A DNA stretch of 64,000 nt, taken from the NCBI GenBank assembly GCA_006218035.1, contig VBWC01000001.1:62001-126000 (forward strand), written 5' to 3'. Below the pieces are notes generated by a model. It had not been told where the DNA came from. It worked only from the letters and a program-made list of their open reading frames with translations, and ran no database searches. Shown here one piece after another: positions 26,236-35,683 of the stretch. This DNA comes from Gammaproteobacteria bacterium. Its GTDB lineage: Bacteria; Pseudomonadota; Gammaproteobacteria; VBWC01. A program made the position numbers and the translations under genes. Within the stretch, counting starts at the first letter, position 1; the number at the start of each line of letters is the position of its first letter.

Positions 26236-26724
26236 CTACTTGCCGATCTTGCGCAGCACGTTCACCATCTCCATCGCCGCGACTGCGGCTTCGGCGCCCT
26301 TGTTGCCGGCCTTGGTACCGGCGCGTTCGATGGCCTGTTCGATTGTTTCCACCGTCAATACACCGAAACCGATCGGCACGTCCTGTTCGATCGCCAGTCT
26401 GGCAATACCCATATTGCATGCGTTAACCACCTGATCGAAGTGCGGCGTGCCGCCGCGGATCACGCAGCCAAGCGCGACGACCGCGTCGTACTTGCTGCTA
26501 TCCAGTACCCGTTTGATCGCCAGCGGCAGCTCATAAGCACCAGGCACGTAGATGACATCGATGTTGCACGCGCTGGCGCCGTGGCGCACCAGCATATCCA
26601 CCGCACCCTTTTGCAGATGGTCGACGATAAAGCTGTTGAACCGTGACGCGACAATCGCAAAGCGCGTGTCTTTATCAACGCGCAACTCGCCTTCTATCCG
26701 GTTCACTTCGTCCGCCATACCCAT
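26236..26724 (-). CDS. ribH: 6,7-dimethyl-8-ribityllumazine synthase
   Basis: About 162 residues with [29 protein letters not shown] and [16 protein letters not shown], the substrate-binding loops of lumazine synthase. It condenses the ribitylaminouracil with dihydroxybutanone phosphate. The start is ATG 26724 (or 26718); an upstream reading from 26811 would run into ribB and gives no family-like sequence. Lies 13 bases after ribB and upstream of nusB. Confidence 0.95.
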   Translation of the reverse strand: MGMADEVNRIEGELRVDKDTRFAIVASRFNSFIVDHLQKGAVDMLVRHGASACNIDVIYVPGAYELPLAIKRVLDSSKYDAVVALGCVIRGGTPHFDQVVNACNMGIARLAIEQDVPIGFGVLTVETIEQAIERAGTKAGNKGAEAAVAAMEMVNVLRKIGK

Positions 26725-26737
26725 ATCACACCCGCAC

Positions 26738-27853
26738 TCAGACGTCGCACTCGACGTAATCGACAATTTCAAGATTATAGCCGGAAAGCGCATGCAGCTT
26801 TTTCGGCGCACCGATCACCCGCATACGACGCACACCGAGATCGGCAATGATCTGCGCGCCTATGCCATAGGTGCGCAGGTCCGCGCCCGGCTCTGGCCTG
26901 GGCAACTGGACGCCCTCGTCGATCAGCCGGTAGTCCCGTATGCGGCGCGCCATATCCTGGGCACTCCTGGGCGCACGCAGGATCACGATGACGCCGTTGC
27001 CCTGGCGGGCAACAAACGTGAGCGCGTGATGCAGCGGCAGACCGCAGTCTTCCCGCTCGACGCGCAGCACATCGCACAACGTATCCTGCATATGTACCCG
27101 CACCAGCGTCGGCGCATCGGCGGTGATCTCGCCGGCGACCAGCGCCAGATGATGGAGGTTGTTGACCGTATCCTGGAACGCATGCAAGCGAAACGGCCCA
27201 TAAGCGGTCTTGACGTTGCAATCACCGATGCGGGCGATGGTGCGTTCGTTGCGCAGACGGTACTCGATCAGGTCGGCGATGGTACCGATCTTTAACCCGT
27301 GCTGGGCGGCGAATGCCTCCAGTTCGGGACGCCGCGCCATGGTGCCGTCTTCGTTGAGTATCTCGACAATCACGCTGGCCGATTCGAACCCCGCCAGCCG
27401 CGCCAGATCGCAGCCCGCCTCGGTGTGCCCGGCGCGTGTCAACACGCCCCCTGGCCGCGCCATGATCGGAAAAATATGCCCCGGCTGCACCAGATCGGCG
27501 GGGCTCGCGCGGGCGGCAACCGCGGCGCGCACCGTCGTCGCACGATCCGCCGCCGATATGCCGGTAGTTACGCCACTGGCGGCCTCTATCGACACGGTGA
27601 AGTTCGTCATGTGCTTGTCATTGGTGTCGCCAACCATCAACGGCAGGCGCAACTGCTCGCAGCGCTCGCGCGTCAGTGTCAGGCAGATCAGGCCGCGACC
27701 GTAACGCGCCATGAAATTGATGTCTTCCGGTCGGACGCATTCGGCGGCCAGGATCAGGTCGCCCTCGTTCTCGCGCCCTTCGTCATCCATCAGGATGACC
27801 ATCCTGCCCTGACGGATGTCGTCAACAATCTCTTCGATGGTATTGATAGCCAT
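26738..27853 (-). CDS. ribB: DHBP synthase fused to a degenerate GTP cyclohydrolase II domain
   Basis: 371 residues. The N-terminal RibB domain is intact: [23 protein letters not shown] and [17 protein letters not shown]. The C-terminal half keeps the RibA fold ([26 protein letters not shown]) but has lost the catalytic and zinc signatures: where H-S-E-C-L-T-G-D and R-C-D-C-G are expected it reads [18 protein letters not shown], and the R-Q-E-G-R-G-I-G loop reads [12 protein letters not shown]. So only the 3,4-dihydroxy-2-butanone 4-phosphate activity is expected, and a separate ribA should exist elsewhere. Such RibB-RibX fusions are known in Proteobacteria. Confidence 0.93.
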   Translation of the reverse strand: MAINTIEEIVDDIRQGRMVILMDDEGRENEGDLILAAECVRPEDINFMARYGRGLICLTLTRERCEQLRLPLMVGDTNDKHMTNFTVSIEAASGVTTGISAADRATTVRAAVAARASPADLVQPGHIFPIMARPGGVLTRAGHTEAGCDLARLAGFESASVIVEILNEDGTMARRPELEAFAAQHGLKIGTIADLIEYRLRNERTIARIGDCNVKTAYGPFRLHAFQDTVNNLHHLALVAGEITADAPTLVRVHMQDTLCDVLRVEREDCGLPLHHALTFVARQGNGVIVILRAPRSAQDMARRIRDYRLIDEGVQLPRPEPGADLRTYGIGAQIIADLGVRRMRVIGAPKKLHALSGYNLEIVDYVECDV

Positions 27854-27941
27854 GAATCACTTCAGGTGATGCCAAACCAGACGGCTATTGTAGGGCAGGA
27901 CTCGGCGGATGTCGCGCGCAGCCAGACATTCGCGGCGCTTG

Positions 27942-28601
27942 CTACTCGATAAATCCGGTATTTCGCAGCAGTTCCAGTGTGACGCCGCGCGCTGCCGGGT
28001 TGGCGGCCCGATCACCCGCCACCAACCGTTCCAGATAACGCGCGATGACGTCCACCTCGATATTCACCGGACGGCCGACGGCATACTCCCCCAGCGTGGT
28101 GACCTGCCGGGTATGCGGCACGATGTTCAGTTCGAACTCGGCGCCGTCGACCCGGTTGACGGTCAGGCTGACTCCATCGACGCATACCGATCCCTTGGCC
28201 GCGATATAACGCGCGAGTTCGTCCGGCACACGCACGCGCACGCGCACGGAATCACCGTCCAGAGCGCACTCGATGACAGTGCCGACACCGTCGACATGAC
28301 CCGACACCAGGTGACCGCCCAGCCGGGTGGTTGGCAACAAGGCCTTTTCGAGATTGACCGCGACGCCCGGCGCCAGATCTCCGAGCGTGGTACAGGACAG
28401 CGTTTCATTCGACACATCCGCGCCGAACCGGTCGCCCGCGATATCGATCACCGTCAGGCACACGCCACTGACCGAAACGCTGTCACCGATACTTACGCCG
28501 GCGAGATCGAGATCCGGCGCATCGATATACAGACGCCGGGCGGCATCGGCCGGCGTCACGTTGGCGACCATCCCCATTGCTGCGACAATTCCTGAAAACA
28601 T
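27942..28601 (-). CDS. ribE: Riboflavin synthase alpha chain
   Basis: 219 residues built of two lumazine-binding repeats, each with its signature: VSVSGVCLTV (about 42-51) and VCVDGVSLTVNRV (about 138-150), starting MFSGIV. It dismutates two lumazines to riboflavin. Located between ribD and ribB in the operon, with an 82-base gap to ribD and 88 bases to ribB. No FMN riboswitch-like structure is evident upstream. Confidence 0.96.
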   Translation of the reverse strand: MFSGIVAAMGMVANVTPADAARRLYIDAPDLDLAGVSIGDSVSVSGVCLTVIDIAGDRFGADVSNETLSCTTLGDLAPGVAVNLEKALLPTTRLGGHLVSGHVDGVGTVIECALDGDSVRVRVRVPDELARYIAAKGSVCVDGVSLTVNRVDGAEFELNIVPHTRQVTTLGEYAVGRPVNIEVDVIARYLERLVAGDRAANPAARGVTLELLRNTGFIE

Positions 28602-28682
28602 GAGAATTCCTGTTGACTGTTCCTGACTGTGCCCAAACGCTTTATGTTCGATTCACCACTATCGCCCGGCCGTGCGCCGGCA

Positions 28683-29813
28683 TCATACGCCGGCCGGAAA
28701 CGCGCTCACCCGCCAGTCATCGCCGACCTTGCGGATATCGCGGATGGCAAGCGCGATATTATCCGCCATAGCCGCCAGTCCAGGCAGGTTGAACAGCGCG
28801 CGCGCGTCACTGCCCATCAGCACCGGCGCCACGTAGATGACGAACTCATCGATCAGTCGGCGTTGCAGCATCGCCCCCGCCAGCGTCGCGCCGGCCTCGA
28901 GCAGGATTTCGTTCATCCCCTGTTCGGCCAGATAGCGCAGTAATTCGCTCAGATCGACCTGCGCACCGGTCAGCGGAAAACACGCGACACGCGCGCCCGA
29001 TCGCGCCAATGCCTCATACCGCGCGCAGTCCTCGGTCGCGGTCGCAACCAGCGTTTTACCCGGCAACCCCAGCAACCGCGCCGTCGGCGACAGGCGCAGG
29101 TTGGTGTCAACAACCACGCGCAGCGGTTGGCGCGCCGGCGTATTCCCCGGTGTGGCGCAATCACCTGCCGCCAGCGCCTGCCAGCGCACCGTCAGCGACG
29201 GGTCGTCAGCCAATACCGTGTCAATACCGGTCATGATCGCGCAGGAACGCGCGCGCAGCCGTTGCACGTCGAGACGCGCGGCGTCGCCGGTAATCCAGCG
29301 ACTCTCACCACCGGCCTTGGCGGTACGCCCGTCCAGACTCATCGCCATCTTGCAGCGCACGTAGGGCCGCTGGTCGCGCATGCGCCGGATAAAACCGGGA
29401 TTCAGCGATGCGGCCTGTTCTTCCAGCAAGCCGCTATCGACCTGGATGCCCGCATCGCGCAGCCGCGCGGCGCCTGCGCCGGCGACCAGCGGATTCGGAT
29501 CGATCATCGCAACGACAACGCGCGCCACGCCGGCGGCGATCAGCGCATCCGCGCAAGGGCCCGTGCGGCCATGATGACTACAGGGTTCCAGCGTGACATA
29601 GGCGGTTGCGCCGCGCGCGCGTGCGCCGGCGGCAGCGAGCGCACGGGATTCGGCATGCGCCTGACCGGCGGCCTCGTGCCAGCCCTCGCCCACCACATCG
29701 CCGTCGCGTACCAGCACACATCCGACACGGGGATTCGGCATGGTGGTATACATGCCGCGCCCGGCCAGGCGCAGGGCCATGGCCATGAAATAGTGATCGT
29801 TGCGGAGGTTCAT
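28683..29813 (-). CDS. ribD: Bifunctional riboflavin deaminase/reductase
   Basis: About 376 residues. The N-terminal deaminase domain carries the zinc ligands in HAESRAL and TLEPCSHHGRTGPCADALI. The C-terminal reductase opens with VRCKMAMSLDGRTA and has ESRWITG and EAGATLAGAMLQ. It carries out the second and third steps of riboflavin synthesis. I chose ATG 29813 (MNLRND); an upstream TTG at 29837 is possible but has no better ribosome binding site. Follows nrdR by about 80 bases. Confidence 0.95.
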   Translation of the reverse strand: MNLRNDHYFMAMALRLAGRGMYTTMPNPRVGCVLVRDGDVVGEGWHEAAGQAHAESRALAAAGARARGATAYVTLEPCSHHGRTGPCADALIAAGVARVVVAMIDPNPLVAGAGAARLRDAGIQVDSGLLEEQAASLNPGFIRRMRDQRPYVRCKMAMSLDGRTAKAGGESRWITGDAARLDVQRLRARSCAIMTGIDTVLADDPSLTVRWQALAAGDCATPGNTPARQPLRVVVDTNLRLSPTARLLGLPGKTLVATATEDCARYEALARSGARVACFPLTGAQVDLSELLRYLAEQGMNEILLEAGATLAGAMLQRRLIDEFVIYVAPVLMGSDARALFNLPGLAAMADNIALAIRDIRKVGDDWRVSAFPAGV

Positions 29814-29894
29814 TGCATGAGACGGCAAGTCTGACAATCTGTACCGGAACAGCGCTCGCCGCGCCGACGCCAGCGGGTCGCGCGCACCATGTCC

Positions 29895-30410
29895 CTAGCT
29901 ATTTTGCAATTTGCCGCCCGCCAGTAACGACAATTGCTGCTTGGTCAGATTGCGCGGCGGTTCGCTTTCCAGCCGGTCGATTTCGGCGCGGAACGCCTGC
30001 ACGTCCTGAAAACTGCGGTAGACCGACGCGAATCTGACGTACGCTACCTGGTCGAGTTCGCGCAGCTCCTCCATCACCCATTCGCCAAAGTCCCGTGACA
30101 GAATCTCGCGCTCGCCCCGCACATGCAGCCGGTGCTTGAGACGACTGATCGTCTCCTCGACGCGCTCAGTATCCACCGGCCGCTTTTCCAGCGCCTTCAT
30201 GATACCGCTACGCAGCTTTTCGTCATCGAACGGTTCGCGGCGCCCATCGCACTTGACGATACGCGGCAGACTCAGCTCGGCGGTTTCAAACGTCGAGAAA
30301 CGTTCGCTGCAGGTCGCGCACTCGCGGCGCCGCCGCACCGAGTCGCCCTCGTTGCCGAGGCGCGAGTCGATTACCCGCGTATCCGCCGCATCACAAAACG
30401 GGCAACGCAT
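29895..30410 (-). CDS. nrdR: Transcriptional repressor NrdR
   Basis: 171 residues: an N-terminal zinc ribbon ([17 protein letters not shown], then [13 protein letters not shown]) and an ATP-cone domain with [20 protein letters not shown]. NrdR senses dATP/ATP and represses ribonucleotide reductase genes through NrdR boxes. It sits between glyA and ribD, a conserved gammaproteobacterial order. A little longer than the usual 150-160 residues because of its C-terminal tail. Confidence 0.96.
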   Translation of the reverse strand: MRCPFCDAADTRVIDSRLGNEGDSVRRRRECATCSERFSTFETAELSLPRIVKCDGRREPFDDEKLRSGIMKALEKRPVDTERVEETISRLKHRLHVRGEREILSRDFGEWVMEELRELDQVAYVRFASVYRSFQDVQAFRAEIDRLESEPPRNLTKQQLSLLAGGKLQNS

Positions 30411-30445
30411 GCTACCTCCCTAGCCGGAACGCTTGCGCACACCGG

Positions 30446-31735
30446 TCAACCGGTCTTCAACTCGGGCCGCTTCGCACCGACAGCCGCGTAAACGGGAAAT
30501 TTCCGGCATATATCTGCCGCTTCGTTACGGACGCGCGTGATGGTCGCGCTGTCGTTTACGTTGTCCAGCACATCGCCCATCCAGTTTGCCAGCAAAGCGG
30601 ATTCCTTTACCGTAAAACCACGTGTCGTGATCGCCGGTGTGCCGACACGGATACCGCTGGTGACGAACGGAGACTTGGGATCGTTTGGCACGGCGTTTTT
30701 GTTGACAGTGATATTGGCCGCACCCAGGGCCGCTTCCGCATCCTTGCCGGTAAGATTCTTGTCGATCAGGCTGACGAGGAACAGGTGGTTATCGGTGCCG
30801 CCGGAGACGATGCTATAGCCGCGCTGCGCGAGTGTCGACGCCATAGTACGCGCATTGTCGATCACCTGTTGCTGGTAGGCGCGGAACTCGGGCTGCAGCG
30901 CTTCCTTGAACGCCACGGCCTTGGCCGCGATCACATGCATTAGCGGGCCACCCTGCGACCCCGGGAACACCGCCGCACTCAGTTTCTTTTCGATCTCGGC
31001 ATTGGCCTTCGCCAGGATTATGCCGCCGCGCGGTCCGCGCAGTGTCTTGTGCGTGGTCGATGTCGTGACATCGGCGATGGCCACCGGATTCGGATACAGG
31101 CCGGCCGCGACCAGGCCCGCGACATGCGCCATATCGACAAACAGATATGCGCCGACGGAATCCGCGATGTCGCGAAAGCGCTGCCAGTCGACGACGCGCG
31201 AATAGGCGCTGAACCCGGCAACAATCATGCGGGGCGCATGCTCTCTGGCCAGTGCGGCCACCTGCGCATAGTCGATTTCACCGGTTGCGGAATCCAGCCC
31301 GTATTGCACCGCGTGGTATAACTTCCCGGAAAAACTCACCGGGCTGCCGTGAGTCAGATGGCCGCCGTGCGCAAGACTCATACCGATGATGGTGTCGCCC
31401 GGCTCAAGCAGCGCCATATACACCGCCGCGTTGGCCTGCGAACCGGAATGCGGCTGAACATTGGCGTAGTCGGCGCCGAACAACTGCTTGAGACGCTCTA
31501 TCGCCAACCGCTCGATCACGTCGACGTGTTCGCAGCCGCCGTAATAGCGCTTGCCGGGATAGCCCTCCGCGTATTTATTGGTCAACACCGATCCCTGCGC
31601 CTCGAGAACCCTGGGGCTGGCGTAGTTTTCGGACGCGATTAACTCAATGTGCTGTTCCTGGCGAACGGATTCGGCGCGTATGGCCTTCGCGACCTCTTCG
31701 TCAAATCCGGCGATGTGCATGCTGTTTGAAAACAT
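30446..31735 (-). CDS. glyA: Serine hydroxymethyltransferase
   Basis: About 429 residues with the PLP lysine in [15 protein letters not shown] (about Lys230), the substrate loop [20 protein letters not shown] and [15 protein letters not shown]. It interconverts serine and glycine and loads one-carbon units on tetrahydrofolate, which FolD (58 kb) then processes. The start ATG 31735 has GGTGA a few bases upstream; the frame is open to 31789 but those residues are not family-like. First gene of the glyA-nrdR-rib direction of transcription. Confidence 0.97.
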   Translation of the reverse strand: MFSNSMHIAGFDEEVAKAIRAESVRQEQHIELIASENYASPRVLEAQGSVLTNKYAEGYPGKRYYGGCEHVDVIERLAIERLKQLFGADYANVQPHSGSQANAAVYMALLEPGDTIIGMSLAHGGHLTHGSPVSFSGKLYHAVQYGLDSATGEIDYAQVAALAREHAPRMIVAGFSAYSRVVDWQRFRDIADSVGAYLFVDMAHVAGLVAAGLYPNPVAIADVTTSTTHKTLRGPRGGIILAKANAEIEKKLSAAVFPGSQGGPLMHVIAAKAVAFKEALQPEFRAYQQQVIDNARTMASTLAQRGYSIVSGGTDNHLFLVSLIDKNLTGKDAEAALGAANITVNKNAVPNDPKSPFVTSGIRVGTPAITTRGFTVKESALLANWMGDVLDNVNDSATITRVRNEAADICRKFPVYAAVGAKRPELKTG

Positions 31736-32234
31736 TCCGTCACCCGTCAAGTCGGCTAAACGTTGAAAAAGCTGGTCAGAATAACGCATTTTGCGCGGCG
31801 ATGCCTAGCGACCGTGTCCCATCGGGGGGCAGTCAATCGCGCGATGGCCGGGCCAACACCCCGTCTCCCCGAGGCTGTCGACACCCTTTACATTCCGCCC
31901 TGCGCGGCGGTCCGCCTGGAAACAGGTATTGTGGACACATCATACTAAGCCGGTGTTTCTGATATCCATTAATTTGATGGTACGATAGCTGCATCTGCCG
32001 ACATCACCGACGGGTTACAGGGGTTGATTCCCGGGCAGAATATGGCCGATACAAAATTCCAGCGGTTTTTGACCAGCAAATACGCTAGTATCCGGCTTTC
32101 TGCAGTTGTCGGGCAAAAGGGAGTTGCGCCGGCAACAGCTGCTACGCTCAGCTCTCACGCAGAAATTCCAGTGACGGCAGCGGCCAACAAGGAACCTGTG
32201 GCCCGGCGCGCTATAGCCAGGGGGAAGTTTTGTT
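31736..32234. other. Divergent promoter region between glyA and a diguanylate cyclase gene
   Basis: About 500 bases with no supported gene. It has AT-richer patches around 31925-32000 where promoters are likely, but I cannot assign -35/-10 pairs with confidence. A - strand TTGACT lies near 31835-31845. I looked for glycine-riboswitch-like and other leader structures upstream of glyA and saw none I could defend. Confidence 0.4.
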
Positions 32235-33665
32235 GTGTCTCTGAAAACCGAATCAACGCTGGCATCAAAGGCGTTGCGTCTTCTTGACGGCCTGACGCAG
32301 ACACCCGAAGGGACCGTGGTCTACCAGCATATCCAACAGGTGCTGGACAGTTATGACGAGACCCGCGGCGAGATCGAGGAAGGCTACGCGGATCTGCTGC
32401 GTCTGCTGCTTGATGGCATTGCACGCGGATTACCCGATACGTCGCCCGAAAAGATCCACCTCAAGTTATTGCAGAAACGGCTGGCGCCACCGATCACCGT
32501 GACCGAATTTATCGCCTTGCGCGCAAGTATCGAGAAGCACGCGCAGCAGATCTCCGCTTCCAAACTTGCCAGCGATCACGAATCCCGCGCCATCCTTCTG
32601 CCGGTGCTGGAAGGCCTCGGCATTACGGTTAGCGCTCCGGCTGAACCGGCATTACCCGTCACCCGGTCCGCGAATCCGCCGCCTGCCGCAGTGACAGTAG
32701 CGCCGCCGGCGGCGGTCAGCACACCTGCTATGGTCGTGAACGACGCGGAAACGGCCGAGCCGCGGCCACGTGATTTCGATGTACCGCCGCGCAGCCGCCT
32801 CCACTCGCCGGTGGATTCGGCCTATCGCAAGCACCTGCAGGAAAACCGGGAGCGCGTGCAACGGATACAGGAATCGTTGTCCGAACAGGTATCCGAGGCC
32901 GTGACCAAGAACGAGGAATTCGGCGTGCTGCTCGAGGTCGAACTTGAGGCGCTGCGCCAGGCAGTGGACTCCAGCGAAGTGGAAGCCTTGCGTCAGACGC
33001 TGATCGACGAAATCCAGAAGCTGCTCGACGGCCATCGGTCGCTCTCCAAACGACTCGACAGCACCAAGGAATATCTGCAAATCATCGAACACGACAGCAA
33101 GCAGCTGAACGAAGAACTGACACGCGTTCACCTGCTCAGCCTGACCGATGAACTGACCGACCTGCCGAACCGGCGCGCCTTCATGCGACGCCTCGAGGAC
33201 GAGGTCTCGCGCGTGCAGCGCTACGGTTCGCCGCTAACGGTCGCGCTGATCGATCTCGACCGCTTCAAGGCGATCAATGACAAGTTCGGCCATCCGGTGG
33301 GCGACGAGGTACTGCGGGCGTTTTCCCTGAATGTGCTGTCCATCTTCCGCCATCATGACATGGTGGCGCGCATCGGCGGCGAGGAGTTCGGCGTCTTGTT
33401 GCCGAACACCGATACCAAGGGTGCCGCCAAGGCGCTCGTCAAGGTCAAGGCACGCGCGGCCGAAATCACCACCGATCTGGCAGGCATACAATTGCCGATG
33501 AATACGTTTTCTGCAGGTGTCGCCATGTACAAACCCGGTGAAACCGTCAGCACGCTGATCGAGCGCGCCGACTCGGCGCTCTATCAGGCAAAACGTCTCG
33601 GACGCGATCGCGTTGAAGTGGCGACGCCGGAAACCACCGAGGCCGTCAGTCGCCCAAGCCAGTAA
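32235..33665 (+). CDS. Diguanylate cyclase (GGDEF) with N-terminal helical domain
   Basis: 476 residues, no signal peptide or membrane helix, so cytoplasmic. The N-terminal helical region (1-135) is of unknown type. A Pro/Ala-rich linker (about 138-180) and a long coiled coil (about 195-300) lead to the GGDEF domain (about 305-460). The active site is GGEEF (381-385) and the product-inhibition site RHHD lies exactly five residues upstream, so feedback inhibition by c-di-GMP is expected. Starts at GTG 32235 with AGGGGAAG about eight bases upstream. The N-terminal input is unknown. Confidence 0.92.
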   Translation: MSLKTESTLASKALRLLDGLTQTPEGTVVYQHIQQVLDSYDETRGEIEEGYADLLRLLLDGIARGLPDTSPEKIHLKLLQKRLAPPITVTEFIALRASIEKHAQQISASKLASDHESRAILLPVLEGLGITVSAPAEPALPVTRSANPPPAAVTVAPPAAVSTPAMVVNDAETAEPRPRDFDVPPRSRLHSPVDSAYRKHLQENRERVQRIQESLSEQVSEAVTKNEEFGVLLEVELEALRQAVDSSEVEALRQTLIDEIQKLLDGHRSLSKRLDSTKEYLQIIEHDSKQLNEELTRVHLLSLTDELTDLPNRRAFMRRLEDEVSRVQRYGSPLTVALIDLDRFKAINDKFGHPVGDEVLRAFSLNVLSIFRHHDMVARIGGEEFGVLLPNTDTKGAAKALVKVKARAAEITTDLAGIQLPMNTFSAGVAMYKPGETVSTLIERADSALYQAKRLGRDRVEVATPETTEAVSRPSQ

Positions 33666-33702
33666 ACGCCCCGCCGCCAAACCGCGTCCGTCCCCCAGCC
33701 AA

Positions 33703-34635
33703 CTACGCTTGCGCCAGCGCGGCGACGACAGCCGTCCAGGCGACGGCAAGATTCTCCAGGTCATAGCCACCGCCGCCGAATGCCAGCATTCGGCCACCAC
33801 TGTGCCGGTCGGCAAGCCGCGCCAGCCGTGATGCCGCATGGGCGTGCGCCCGGGCGGAATAAGCCAAATGAGCAATCGGGTCGCCGCGGAGACTGTCGGC
33901 GCCGCATTGCAGCAGAATAAATTCTGGCTGCGCCTGGTCTATAAAGCGCTCGACGTCGCCCCATTTTTCAAGAAACGCAGCGTCATCTGCGCCCGGTGGC
34001 ATCGGCAAATTCAACTTGGTACCGGCCGCCTCGCCAATACCCTGTTCCGACGCAGCACCAGTGCCGGGATACAGATACCGGCCATCTTCATGCATGTCCG
34101 CAAAAAACAGCAATGGATCGTCTTCGAATGCGTAGAACACGCCGTCGCCATGATGCGCATCGATATCCACATAGGCGATGCGCCGGATTCCATACTCCGA
34201 CCGCAGTGTTTCGATCACCACGCCGCAATCGTTAAAAACGCAGAACCCGGCGGCACCGTCGCGCCGCGCGTGATGTAACCCGGCAATAGGCACAAAGGCA
34301 CGACGACAATCACCTGCCATGATGCGGCGAGCCGCGTCCACACTGGTCCCCACTACACAGGCAGCGGCCTCATAGATGCCGGGAAAGACAGGCGTATCAC
34401 CACTATCGAGATAGCCACCCCCGGATTCGCGGCGTTGCACATAGTCAACATAGGCGGGCGTATGGAAGCGCTCGATGACGCTGCGTGGTGCCGAGACGGG
34501 ATCGCACATACACACTTGCGCGTCCAGACCACGGCGGACCATTTCATCCCAAAAAGCAGCCATGCGATTCTGGCCGAAGGGATGACCCGCCGGAAAGCCG
34601 TAGTGGGCGAGAGCCTCACCCACATAGACGCACAC
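33703..34635 (-). CDS. Histone deacetylase family protein (AcuC/HDAC-like)
   Basis: 310 residues with the class I/II deacetylase signatures: GLHHARRDGAAGFCVFNDCG, YVDIDAHHGDGVFYAF (zinc Asp/His), ADMHEDGRYLYPGTG and FGGGGYD. It should be a zinc amidohydrolase; bacterial members deacetylate small molecules or proteins such as acetyl-CoA synthetase (AcuC). No acs or acetyltransferase is adjacent, so the substrate is unknown. Start GTG 34635; no better in-frame ATG is seen upstream. Convergent with the diguanylate cyclase gene. Confidence 0.9.
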   Translation of the reverse strand: MCVYVGEALAHYGFPAGHPFGQNRMAAFWDEMVRRGLDAQVCMCDPVSAPRSVIERFHTPAYVDYVQRRESGGGYLDSGDTPVFPGIYEAAACVVGTSVDAARRIMAGDCRRAFVPIAGLHHARRDGAAGFCVFNDCGVVIETLRSEYGIRRIAYVDIDAHHGDGVFYAFEDDPLLFFADMHEDGRYLYPGTGAASEQGIGEAAGTKLNLPMPPGADDAAFLEKWGDVERFIDQAQPEFILLQCGADSLRGDPIAHLAYSARAHAHAASRLARLADRHSGGRMLAFGGGGYDLENLAVAWTAVVAALAQA

Positions 34636-34732
34636 CGTGGGATCGTGGCTAATGGAACATCTCCTGATTCAGGTCCGTCCAGGAGAAAACGCTAGTGTGG
34701 AGCGACCAACGCGGACACCACCGTTGCGTGCC

Positions 34733-35668
34733 TTACGGCCTCGCATCTAGATCCGCGCCTTCCTTCTTGACCGGCAGCAGGTTCTCACGAGATATACCCA
34801 GCCACATGACGATGGGGCTTGCCACCAGCACTGAGGAATACGTACCCACCACAATGCCAAGTGTCAGCGCGAGTGCGAAATAAAACAGGATCTCGCCACC
34901 CAGAAATAGCATGGAAAACACCATGAGCTGGGTCGTGATGTGGGTCATGACGGTACGCGATAGCGTGCGGGTAATAGCATTGTCGATAATCTCGGGCACC
35001 GTACCCTTGCGCATCTTGCGGAAGTTTTCGCGTATCCGATCGAACACGACCACGGTGTCATTCACGGAATAGCCCAGGATAGCCAGCACCGCCGCCAGCA
35101 CCGTCAGGGAAAATTCCCATTGAAACGCTGCGAAGAACCCCACCACAATTACGACATCATGCAGCGTAGCGACAATGGCCCCGACGGCGAAGCGCCACTC
35201 GAAGCGCACCGCCAGATACACCATGATGCCGGCGGACACCAGCAGCAATGCCAGCAAACCGTTTTCCGCCAGCTCCCTGCCTACTTGCGGGCCAACGCGT
35301 TCCGCACGCCGCAGCTCCACACCATCATCCTGCCGCTTGAGCACGCTCAATACGTTTTCACTCAGCATCGCGGAAGACACATCCGGCTTTTCCGGCAAGC
35401 GGATAAGCACGTCCTTGGCGGTGCCGAAATTCTGCACCATCGCATGGCTGTACCCTTCCTTTGCGAGGACCGTGCGCACCTGCTGCGCATCTACCGCCTG
35501 TGGGTAATGCACCTCCACCACGGTGCCGCCGGTAAAATCAATACTGAAGTTCAGGCCTCGCGCCGCGATGGCCGCGACGGCCAGAACGAAAGTGATCGCC
35601 GAAATGACCGCCGTGGTCCCGGCATAGCGCATGAACGGGATATCGCGCTTGATACGGAATAATTCCAT
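34733..35668 (-). CDS. secF: Protein translocase subunit SecF
   Basis: 311 residues with six membrane helices and a periplasmic P1 domain: NFSIDFTGGTVVEV near residue 40, VGPQVGRELAENGLLALL, and ILGYSVNDTVVVFDRIREN. With SecD and YajC it uses the proton gradient to help late stages of Sec export. GGAG lies about eight bases before ATG 35668. It follows secD by 15 bases. Confidence 0.97.
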   Translation of the reverse strand: MELFRIKRDIPFMRYAGTTAVISAITFVLAVAAIAARGLNFSIDFTGGTVVEVHYPQAVDAQQVRTVLAKEGYSHAMVQNFGTAKDVLIRLPEKPDVSSAMLSENVLSVLKRQDDGVELRRAERVGPQVGRELAENGLLALLLVSAGIMVYLAVRFEWRFAVGAIVATLHDVVIVVGFFAAFQWEFSLTVLAAVLAILGYSVNDTVVVFDRIRENFRKMRKGTVPEIIDNAITRTLSRTVMTHITTQLMVFSMLFLGGEILFYFALALTLGIVVGTYSSVLVASPIVMWLGISRENLLPVKKEGADLDARP

Positions 35669-35683
35669 GTCGCAACTCCGAAG

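Noticed and set aside
26724..29900. FMN riboswitch ahead of riboflavin genes
   Set aside because: No conserved RFN stems were found in the gaps upstream of ribD, ribE, ribB or ribH.
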